From positions 1-40,227 of the forward strand of contig NZ_JAPDUI010000007.1 in the NCBI RefSeq assembly GCF_025980345.1: a DNA stretch of 40,227 nucleotides. The letters are read 5' to 3'. The notes under the pieces are model-generated. The model saw only the letters and a list, made by a program, of their open reading frames with translations, searched no databases and was not told where the DNA came from. Positions 8,463 through 15,123 of this stretch are shown here, piece by piece; positions within the stretch are counted from its first letter, which is position 1; the number at the start of each line of letters is the position of its first letter. A program made the translations under genes and the position numbers. This DNA is from Arenimonas sp. GDDSR-1 (GTDB taxonomy: Bacteria; Pseudomonadota; Gammaproteobacteria; Xanthomonadales; Xanthomonadaceae).

Positions 8463-9836
8463 ATGTCTGATTTCTCCCAATGGCCGCTGCGCGCCGAACT
8501 GCTCGAAGCCTTGGCCAGTCAGCACATGACTGTGCCGACCCCGATCCAGCAGGCCGCGCTTTCCGATATTCTGGCCGGCCGCGATGTGCTGGCGCAGGCC
8601 AAGACCGGCAGCGGCAAAACCCTGGCGTTCGCGCTGGGCCTGCTGCAGGGTCTGAAGGCCCCGAGCGGCGTGCAGGCATTGGTGCTGTGCCCGACCCGTG
8701 AGCTGGCCGATCAGGTCACCCAAGCCATCCGCAAGGTTGCCGTGCGTCTGCCCAACGTCAAGGTTTCTGCGTTTTACGGCGGCATTCCGGTCCGTGTTCA
8801 TGTCGAATCCCTGGTGCATGAACCGGCCATCGTGGTCGGTACGCCGGGTCGGATTCTGGAGTTGATCGAAACCGGCGCGCTGAAACTCGAGGCCATGACC
8901 CGGCTGGTTCTGGACGAGGCCGACCGCATGCTCGACATGGGCTTTGAGCCGGCCATCCAGGCCATCCGGAGCGCCTTGCCCGCGAACTATCAGACCCTGT
9001 TGTTCTCGGCGACCTTTCCGGAGGCCGTGCGCGCCCTGTCGAAAAGCTATCAACGCGACCCGCTGGAAATCCTGCTCGATACCGACACCCGTTCCGAACA
9101 TATCGAACAGCTGTTCTTCGAAGTGCCCGGCAACCGCAAGAATGACGCGTTGCTGCAGTTGCTCGGCCAGCTCCAGCCGGCGCAGGCACTGGTCTTCTGC
9201 AACACCAAAATCGACTGCCAGAATGTCGAACAGCATCTGGCCAAAGCCGGTTTCGATGTCTGCGCACTGCACGGCGATCTCGAGCAGCGCGATCGCGACG
9301 AGGCCATGGTGCGTTTCCAGAACGGCAGCGTCCGCGTACTGGTCGCCACCGATGTCGCCGCACGCGGTCTGGATGTGTCCGATCTGCCGCTGGTGTTCAG
9401 TTACGAGTTGGCGCATCAGGCCGATGTGCATGTGCACCGGGTCGGCCGTACCGGGCGTGCCGGTAAAGACGGCCGGGCATTGGCCTTGGTGGCGCCGTCC
9501 GAAATGGGCCGGGTTCAGGCCATCGAACAGCAGATGGGCCTGACGGCGCGCTGGCAGCGTCTGGATCTGTCCAGCATCAAGCTGGCGCCCTTGAAAGCCG
9601 ACTGGAAGACGGTGGTCATCGATGCCGGCCGCAAGGATAAACTGCGGCCTGGCGATATCCTCGGGGCCTTGACCGCAAAACAGCAGATTGACGGCAAATC
9701 GGTCGGGAAAATCGCCCTGTTCGATACCCGATCCTACGTGGCGCTGCATAAAAGCGCGGCCGAGAAGGCCTTGCAGCTGCTCAGACAGGATAAAATCAAA
9801 GGACGCAGCTTCCGTGTCCGCCTGCTGTCGCCCTGA
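8463..9836 (+). CDS. dbpA: ATP-dependent RNA helicase DbpA
   Basis: A DEAD-box RNA helicase for late 50S subunit assembly that is activated by hairpin 92 of 23S rRNA. At 457 aa it has the same length as E. coli DbpA. Visible motifs are the Q motif PTPIQQ, Walker A AKTGSGKT (residues 46-53), PTRELA, TPGR, VLDEADRML, FSAT, ATDVAARGLD and HRVGRTGRAG. The DbpA-specific C-terminal RNA-binding domain (IVIDAGRKDKLRPGDILGAL onward) distinguishes it from RhlE or RhlB. The start MSDFSQWPL is conserved-looking; the longer in-frame start at 8394 is unlikely. The exported FKBP gene follows after 13 bases and then rluF, so the three may be co-transcribed. Confidence 0.95.
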   Translation: MSDFSQWPLRAELLEALASQHMTVPTPIQQAALSDILAGRDVLAQAKTGSGKTLAFALGLLQGLKAPSGVQALVLCPTRELADQVTQAIRKVAVRLPNVKVSAFYGGIPVRVHVESLVHEPAIVVGTPGRILELIETGALKLEAMTRLVLDEADRMLDMGFEPAIQAIRSALPANYQTLLFSATFPEAVRALSKSYQRDPLEILLDTDTRSEHIEQLFFEVPGNRKNDALLQLLGQLQPAQALVFCNTKIDCQNVEQHLAKAGFDVCALHGDLEQRDRDEAMVRFQNGSVRVLVATDVAARGLDVSDLPLVFSYELAHQADVHVHRVGRTGRAGKDGRALALVAPSEMGRVQAIEQQMGLTARWQRLDLSSIKLAPLKADWKTVVIDAGRKDKLRPGDILGALTAKQQIDGKSVGKIALFDTRSYVALHKSAAEKALQLLRQDKIKGRSFRVRLLSP

Positions 9837-9849
9837 AACGAGGTTTTCC

Positions 9850-10332
9850 ATGAGTTACCGCATTTTCCTTTTGTTCGTGGTGCTTGCCGGCGCGGTACCG
9901 CTGTCCGCCACCGCGCAAACTCCGTCCCCGGATCCGAAAGTCCTCGCCGCGCGCCTGCAGCCGCCGGACAATCTGCGGCTACCGCCGGCCAATGCCATCC
10001 GCACCGCCAGTGGCCTGCGTTATGTGGTTCTGCAACGCGGCAAGGGCGGCGCGCATCCGAACCCGGCGAGCACGATTGAAATCGATTATGTCGGCTGGGA
10101 TTTCCAGGGCCATATGTTCGACAGCTCCTTGCCGCGCGGCGCGCCCTCGCGTTTTCCGCTGAACGGCCTGATCAAGGGCTGGCAGGAAGGCGTGTTGTTG
10201 ATGAGTCCGGGCGATACCTTCCGGTTCTGGGTGCCCGGCAATCTGGCCTATGACAGCTTTCCCGGTGGCGACTCCCCCAAAGGCAAGCTGGTGTTCGACA
10301 TCACCCTACATGCGTTCGACAACGGCGATTGA
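9850..10332 (+). CDS. exported FKBP-type peptidyl-prolyl cis-trans isomerase
   Basis: A 160-aa periplasmic proline isomerase. An N-terminal signal peptide is seen (MSYRIFLLFVVLAGAVPLSA, ending near TAQ). A single FKBP domain occupies roughly residues 45-158, with characteristic IEIDYVGWDFQGHMFDSS, a central GLIKGWQEGVLLMSPGD and the closing LVFDITLHAF. GAGG lies 6 bases before the ATG. It lacks the N-terminal dimerisation domain of FkpA/Mip-type proteins. It sits between dbpA and rluF with very short gaps, so an operon is likely, although an exported isomerase has no obvious link to rRNA enzymes. Confidence 0.88.
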   Translation: MSYRIFLLFVVLAGAVPLSATAQTPSPDPKVLAARLQPPDNLRLPPANAIRTASGLRYVVLQRGKGGAHPNPASTIEIDYVGWDFQGHMFDSSLPRGAPSRFPLNGLIKGWQEGVLLMSPGDTFRFWVPGNLAYDSFPGGDSPKGKLVFDITLHAFDNGD

Positions 10333-10335
10333 CCG

Positions 10336-11055
10336 GTGTCCGTCCGCGTCAATAAATTCATCTCCGATACCGGCTACTGCTCCCGCCGCGAAGCCGATGC
10401 GCTGATCAAGGAGGGCCGCGTTACCGTCAACGGCAGCCGTCCGTCATTGACCACACGCGTGGAGGAGGGCGATGCCGTCCTCGTCGACGGCCAGACCCTG
10501 CGTATCCGCAAGGCCAAGCCCGGCACCCGCAGGCATGTCTACATCGCGCTGAACAAGCCGGTCGGCATCACCTGCACGACCGACCAGAGCGTGAAAGGCA
10601 ACATCGTCGATTTCGTCGATCACGAGCAGCGCATCTTTCCGATCGGACGCCTGGACAAGGACTCGGAAGGCCTCATTCTGCTGACCAGCAACGGCGACAT
10701 CGTCAATGAACTGCTGCGTGCCGAGAACCGCAAGGAAAAGGAATATCTGGTCGCGGTCAATAAAGCGGTCACTGACGAATTTCTGCGCGGCATGGCCAAA
10801 GGCGTGCGCATCCACCGCGATACCACCTTGCCCTGCAAAACCCGGAAAATCGCGCCATACGGGTTCGCCATCGTGCTGACCCAGGGCCTGAACCGGCAGA
10901 TCCGGCTGATGGCCGCTGCTTTCGGCTACCGGGTCACCCAGTTACGCCGGGTGCGCATCATCAACGTCAAGCTCGGCGCCTTGAAACCCGGACAATGGCG
11001 CAATCTGAGCGATGCCGAACTGAAAGGTCTGTTGCCCGAGCGAACGGACTGGTAA
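10336..11055 (+). CDS. rluF: 23S rRNA pseudouridine synthase RluF-like
   Basis: A pseudouridine synthase of the RsuA/RluB/E/F family, closest in wording to E. coli RluF, which modifies 23S rRNA U2604 and also tRNA-Tyr. An S4 RNA-binding domain is at residues 3-50 (VRVNKFISDTGYCSRREAD). The catalytic motif is GRLDKDSEGLILLT with Asp107, the same number as in E. coli RluF. QGLNRQIRLM and the TRLRR-like VTQLRRVRI motif follow. The 239-aa protein lacks the basic C-terminal tail of the E. coli enzyme. The start is a GTG only 3 bases after the FKBP stop, without a strong ribosome site, so coupling to the upstream gene is likely. Assignment to RluF rather than RluB/RluE rests on recognition of the conserved NIVDF and PIGRLDKDS wording. 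Confidence 0.88.
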   Translation: MSVRVNKFISDTGYCSRREADALIKEGRVTVNGSRPSLTTRVEEGDAVLVDGQTLRIRKAKPGTRRHVYIALNKPVGITCTTDQSVKGNIVDFVDHEQRIFPIGRLDKDSEGLILLTSNGDIVNELLRAENRKEKEYLVAVNKAVTDEFLRGMAKGVRIHRDTTLPCKTRKIAPYGFAIVLTQGLNRQIRLMAAAFGYRVTQLRRVRIINVKLGALKPGQWRNLSDAELKGLLPERTDW

Positions 11056-11071
11056 TCCCGCGGCTTCGATT

Positions 11072-11722
11072 CTAAAGTTTGCGCGGGTCCCGGAAATCCT
11101 CGATGGCACGCGGATCGGGTGAAATGTCGAGGCTCATGCGGAACTCGCCCGGAACGGGCTTTCCATTCACGGTCTGCGGTGCGAATTTCCACTTGGTGAT
11201 GGAGTCCTTGGCGAAACGGCGGGCTTCTTCGGGCAGGCTTCCGTTGTCGGTGCTCATGACCGGATTGAGGCATTGTCCGGCAACATCGATGTCACAGCGG
11301 AGATCGATGCGGCCTTTCCAGCTGTCTTCACGATTCAGCGATTTCGGAAACGCGGCATAGATCTCACGCAGCGGCAAGGGCGCCAGCAGGGTCTCCTGCA
11401 GACTGACGCTGGCGCCGGAAGCAGAGGGTGTAATCAGATAGGTCACGCGCACGCCGCTTTGCAGCAGCCCCGGCTTTCCGTCCTGCACCGGAGGGGTGAT
11501 GCGCATGGCGGCAATTTTGGCCTTGACCGCATCGGCGAATTTCGCAGGGTAATCGGCTTCCTTGATGATCCGGCTTTCGGCCACGCCGCCCTCGGCGTTG
11601 AAGGACACATCGCTCCAGACCGCGATGGTATAGGGCGCAGCCGGTTTATCGGCGGCCGCAGCCGGTAGCAGGGCAAACAGGCCAAGGGCAAAAACGACAC
11701 GCAGAATCATGGGGGTGCTCAT
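11072..11722 (-). CDS. periplasmic protein with two TonB_C-like halves
   Basis: A 216-aa exported protein (signal peptide MILRVVFALGLFALLPAAAAD; the true start could be this Met at 11710). The C-terminal half (residues about 140-205) looks like a TonB C-terminal fold: GRIDLRCDIDVAGQC, ARRFAKDSITKWKFAPQTVN, then GEFRMSLDI. The N-terminal half (about 30-105) repeats the layout: VSFNAEGGVAESRII, FADAVKAKIAAMRITPP, then GVRVTYLI. There is no membrane anchor or proline-rich spanner, so it is unlikely to be a working TonB. It is the last gene of a minus-strand row after the flavoprotein and the Nramp-type transporter. Function is unknown. Confidence 0.75.
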   Translation of the reverse strand: MSTPMILRVVFALGLFALLPAAAADKPAAPYTIAVWSDVSFNAEGGVAESRIIKEADYPAKFADAVKAKIAAMRITPPVQDGKPGLLQSGVRVTYLITPSASGASVSLQETLLAPLPLREIYAAFPKSLNREDSWKGRIDLRCDIDVAGQCLNPVMSTDNGSLPEEARRFAKDSITKWKFAPQTVNGKPVPGEFRMSLDISPDPRAIEDFRDPRKL

Positions 11723-11764
11723 TGCGGAAATGGAGAATCATGATACCCCGTGTCTGGGATCATT

Positions 11765-13120
11765 TCAGGCACTGCCCAGCCAGCTCGCCATCAGTGCTCC
11801 GATGCAGGCCAGAACCAGCACGATGCTGATCCATCCGGTGATGCGAGTGCCACGGCCGGAATGGGCGCCGCCCATCAGGTTTTTGTCGGAGGCCAGTAAT
11901 TGCAGGGCGATGATGTGTAGCGGAAGCAATACCGCATTGACCACCTGGCTGCTGTAGATGAGGGAAATCAAGGGCAGGCCGGGAATGGCCACCACGCTGG
12001 CGGCAGCCACCGACAGTCCGATGAAGGCGGCATAGAACAGCTGGAAATGGTGCGCGTCGAGGTCCAGCGAGGCCGGCGCATCGATGCCTTCGGCGATGGT
12101 ATAGGCGGTCGCCAGCGGCACGATTGCCGCTGCAAGCAGGGAGGCGCCCAGCAGGCCGGCGCCGAACAGGACCGTGGCGAAACGGCCGGCGAGCGGTTCC
12201 AGGGCGATGGCGGCATCACCGGCATCGTTGATATGGATGCCGGAACGGTGCAGCGTCGCGGCACAGGCGATGGCAATGGCCATGCCGATGACGCCGGTCA
12301 GGATGGAACCGATCACCACATCCACTTTCTCCCAACCCAGATTGGCCACGGTGATTTTCTTATCGACCGCATACGATTGGATGAAAGCCAGCCCCCAGGG
12401 TGCCAGCGTGGTCCCGAGTGCGGCGGCGATGGCGATCCAGCCCAGGGTATCGACGGGCAGATGCGGCACCAGCGCGTTATGCCAGACCGCCTGCCAGTCC
12501 GGTGCCGCCAGAATGGCGGCGGCAATATACAGGGCCAGCGTCGACGAAATGATCAGCAGGATGCGTTCGATGCGGTAAAACGAGCCGAAGACCACCACCA
12601 GCGATATCAACACGCAAGCGATCGGTGCACTCAGCCAGGCCGGAATGCCGATCAACCCGCAGGCCGCGGCGATGCCGGCATATTCGGCGCAGATGGTGCC
12701 GAAGTTGGCGAACAGCAGGCCCAGCACGGCCAGATAGCCCCAGCCGCGTCCCCAGTGCGCGCGGATGATGCCGGCGAAGCCCTTGCCGGTGGCAGCGCCG
12801 ATGCGAACCGCCATCAGATGGAATTGGATCAGCAGCAGGGTGGAGGCCGGAATGATCCACAACAGGCGGTAGCCGTAGTCGGTGCCGAGGATGGAGTAGG
12901 TGGTGATGCCGGCCGGATCGTCATCGGAGAGTCCGGCCAGAAGTCCGGGCCCGAGCACCGCCAGAAAGGCGGTCAGTGCGCCGATGCCGGCGGCACGCAT
13001 CCGGGAAAACTGTGCCATGATGCCGCGCTTGTGATGGGCCGTGGCGTGGATCGGCGTGCCTTGACGGTGGCGAAGAATGCCATTGGGCGATTTGCGCGGG
13101 TGTTTGCCGTGGGTCGTCAT
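11765..13120 (-). CDS. divergent Nramp-family divalent cation transporter
   Basis: An inner-membrane transporter of the Nramp superfamily with about 11 hydrophobic helices, 451 aa. The first helix carries DDDPAGITTYS (DPAG at residues 68-71) where classical manganese/iron Nramps have DPGN. Helix 6 carries TTLAPWGLAFIQS (residues 237-249) where they have the MPH motif. These changes remove the metal-selecting Met and resemble Nramp-related transporters proposed to carry magnesium or other hard cations; the substrate is therefore uncertain. The start at 13120 gives a 34-residue basic tail; MAQFSRM at 13018 is an alternative start closer to the first helix. It lies 44 bases downstream of the flavoprotein gene and may share its transcript. 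Confidence 0.82.
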   Translation of the reverse strand: MTTHGKHPRKSPNGILRHRQGTPIHATAHHKRGIMAQFSRMRAAGIGALTAFLAVLGPGLLAGLSDDDPAGITTYSILGTDYGYRLLWIIPASTLLLIQFHLMAVRIGAATGKGFAGIIRAHWGRGWGYLAVLGLLFANFGTICAEYAGIAAACGLIGIPAWLSAPIACVLISLVVVFGSFYRIERILLIISSTLALYIAAAILAAPDWQAVWHNALVPHLPVDTLGWIAIAAALGTTLAPWGLAFIQSYAVDKKITVANLGWEKVDVVIGSILTGVIGMAIAIACAATLHRSGIHINDAGDAAIALEPLAGRFATVLFGAGLLGASLLAAAIVPLATAYTIAEGIDAPASLDLDAHHFQLFYAAFIGLSVAAASVVAIPGLPLISLIYSSQVVNAVLLPLHIIALQLLASDKNLMGGAHSGRGTRITGWISIVLVLACIGALMASWLGSA

Positions 13121-13164
13121 GGGGAGTGCCTGCCGGTGCGCCGACCCTCAATATAAGCCATTCC

Positions 13165-14397
13165 TTATCCGGCAGGGCTGTCGAGCGCCCCCAAAGCCGC
13201 GCATCGGCCGCTGGCCATGCTGGCGGTCAGCAGATAACCGCCGGTCGGCGCTTCCCAATCCAGCATTTCGCCGGCAAAGAACAGGCCGGGATGCCTGCGC
13301 CACATCAGGCGGTCATCCAGTTGCGGCAAGGCCACACCGCCCGCGGTGCTGATGGCCTCGGCCATCGGCCGCGGCGCGCTGACCGTCAAGGGCAGGGCTT
13401 TCAGCAATCGCGCCAGCGCCTGCGGATCGGCAAGCTGCTGCCGGTCGGTCAGTTCGTACAGCAGGGCGGTTTTCACGCCGGACAGTTTGAAATGCCGGCG
13501 CAGGAAATCACTCAGGCTTCGGCCATTGCGCGGTTTTCCGGCCGCCGCGACGATGCGTGCCGAATCATGATCGGGAAGCAGGTCGAGCAACAGCGTGCAG
13601 CGGCCGTCGCGCGCGATGGTTTCGCGGATATCGGCGCTGAGCGCATACACCAGACTGCCTTCGATGCCGTATTCGCTGATGATGCATTCGCCCTGTACAC
13701 CTTCGGTTCCGGAGCCGGCCAGACGCATGCGCAGGGGTTTGAGCGGGGTGCCGGCGAATTTGTCTTTGAAGAATTCCGACCACACGGCTTCAAAGCCGCA
13801 ATTGGCGGCCTGCAGCGGGACGATGTCCAGACCCTCCGGAAACAAACCGTCGCGCCAGCTGCCGTCCGAACCCAGTTGCGGCCAGCTGGCGCCGCCCAGC
13901 GCCAGAATGAAAGCGTCGGCGCGGACGATGATTTCACCTTCCGCGGCCTGCAGACGCAGCTGTCGATCGTCAACGAACGCAACGGCACGGTGATTGACAT
14001 GGAAGTGCACGCCCAGCGCACGCAGATGTTTCAGCCAGGCCCTGAGCAGGGGCGCCGCTTTCATGTCGGTCGGAAACACGCGGCCGGAACTGCCGACAAA
14101 AGTCGCGATACCCAGCTGATGGGCCCATTCGCGTACGGCCGTGTTATCGAACCCGGTCAACCAAGCCGATACCGACGCGCTCCGGTCGCGGAAACGCGTG
14201 CTGAAATCGGCCATCGGTTCGGCATGCGTCAGGTTCAGGCCGCCGCGTCCGGCAATCAGGAATTTCCGGCCGACGGAAGCCTTGCGCTCGTAGACATGCA
14301 CTTCCGCGCCTTGCTCGGCCGCGGTCTGCGCCGCCATCAAGCCGGCCGGGCCGCCGCCGATGACGGCGATTTTTTTCGGAGCGGCAGCGGTGTTCAT
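13165..14397 (-). CDS. BaiN/HI0933-like NAD(P)/FAD-dependent flavoprotein (TIGR03862 type)
   Basis: A 410-aa flavoprotein with an N-terminal FAD-binding Rossmann motif IAVIGGGPAGLMAA and the second conserved signature GRKFLIAGRGGLNLTHAEP that marks the HI0933/BaiN group, here the TIGR03862 branch. A late FAD motif GEMLDWEAPTGGYLL is present, ending with the conserved small-residue helix. The reaction of this branch is not established; it is widespread in proteobacteria and probably cytosolic. It is divergent from the Nudix gene with only 49 bases between starts, and the Nramp-type transporter follows it. Confidence 0.85.
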   Translation of the reverse strand: MNTAAAPKKIAVIGGGPAGLMAAQTAAEQGAEVHVYERKASVGRKFLIAGRGGLNLTHAEPMADFSTRFRDRSASVSAWLTGFDNTAVREWAHQLGIATFVGSSGRVFPTDMKAAPLLRAWLKHLRALGVHFHVNHRAVAFVDDRQLRLQAAEGEIIVRADAFILALGGASWPQLGSDGSWRDGLFPEGLDIVPLQAANCGFEAVWSEFFKDKFAGTPLKPLRMRLAGSGTEGVQGECIISEYGIEGSLVYALSADIRETIARDGRCTLLLDLLPDHDSARIVAAAGKPRNGRSLSDFLRRHFKLSGVKTALLYELTDRQQLADPQALARLLKALPLTVSAPRPMAEAISTAGGVALPQLDDRLMWRRHPGLFFAGEMLDWEAPTGGYLLTASMASGRCAALGALDSPAG

Positions 14398-14446
14398 CGG
14401 GAATCCGGTGATAATGTGCCTTCAGTTTAGAGGAATTGCCGCCGCC

Positions 14447-14935
14447 ATGCCGTATTGTCCCATCCTCGCCACGCTCGCCTATGTGCTTTCGCCCGATGGC
14501 CGTCAGGTGCTGCTCATCCACCGCAATGCCCGGGATACCGATGAACATCTGGGCAAGTACAACGGCCTCGGCGGCAAAGTCGAGGACGATGAGGATGTGG
14601 TGGCCAGCGTTCGCCGGGAAGTCATGGAGGAAGCCGGAATCGTCTGCGAAAAAATCAGTCTGCGCGGCAGTATTTCCTGGCCGTTCTTCGGCAGGAACGG
14701 CGAACATTGGTACGGCCTGGTGTTTCTGGTCGAGCAATTCAGCGGAACACCATTCACCCGCAATCCTGAAGGTGATCTGTGCTGGGTCGATGTCGATAAA
14801 ATCATGGAGCTGCCGATGTGGGATGGCGACCGCCAATTCCTGCCGTTGGTCTTCGATGGCGACCCGCGCCAATTCCATGGGGTCATGCCGTATGAAAACG
14901 GGAAAATGAAATCATGGACTTACTCAAGAATATGA
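14447..14935 (+). CDS. Nudix hydrolase, MutT/8-oxo-dGTP diphosphatase-like
   Basis: A 162-aa Nudix hydrolase. The Nudix box is GKVEDDEDVVASVRREVMEE followed by AGI, fitting GX5EX7REUXEEXGU exactly. The protein opens PILATLAYVLSPDGRQVLLIHRN and has the LGKYNGLGGKVE wording typical of the 8-oxo-dGTP or purine-nucleotide diphosphatase relatives of YtkD/MTH1. A likely role is sanitising oxidised nucleotides. I used the ATG at 14447 with AGAGGA about 11 bases upstream; a longer frame starting at 14360 lies inside the divergent flavoprotein gene and is rejected. Exact substrate is uncertain. Confidence 0.87.
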   Translation: MPYCPILATLAYVLSPDGRQVLLIHRNARDTDEHLGKYNGLGGKVEDDEDVVASVRREVMEEAGIVCEKISLRGSISWPFFGRNGEHWYGLVFLVEQFSGTPFTRNPEGDLCWVDVDKIMELPMWDGDRQFLPLVFDGDPRQFHGVMPYENGKMKSWTYSRI

Positions 14936-14944
14936 GCCATTCGA

Positions 14945-14966
14945 CTGAAATTTAACGGAAATTCAG
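14945..14966. repeat. imperfect inverted repeat upstream of the TonB-dependent receptor
   Basis: CTGAAATTT and GAAATTCAG are 9-base arms with one mismatch and one G-T pair, separated by AACG. The repeat lies in the AT-rich 188-base gap between the Nudix gene and the receptor. It is not followed by a T-run, so it is not a convincing terminator; it could be a regulator site or chance. Confidence 0.3.
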
Positions 14967-14998
14967 CGCTTGTCGGAATTCTGCTCAAATTTAGAGTA

Positions 14999-15026
14999 GT
15001 TACTTAACTATTATTTAACCTATAAT
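14999..15026 (+). promoter_or_regulatory. promoter of the TonB-dependent receptor gene
   Basis: A perfect -10 TATAAT lies at 15021-15026 in a locally AT-rich stretch that stands out from the surrounding GC-rich DNA. The -35 is weak (GTTACT at 14999-15004, 16-base spacer). The transcript would start near 15033 and give a leader of about 90 bases, containing GGCCA...TGGCC arms that could fold, before AGAGGG (15114-15119) and the ATG at 15124. Confidence 0.6.
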
Positions 15027-15123
15027 CAAGGGCTTATCGATACGTCTTTGTGCCGGGCAGGGGCCACGGCAAACCGGCTTGTTGGCCGTTGATTGCAACT
15101 CATTCCTATTTCCCAGAGGGTTT

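Noticed and set aside
8457-9851. 464-codon open frame opposite dbpA
   Set aside because: Antisense to a complete helicase gene.
11057-11087. CCCGCG...CGCGGG inverted repeat at the rluF 3' end
   Set aside because: 19-base loop and no T-run; likely chance in GC-rich DNA.
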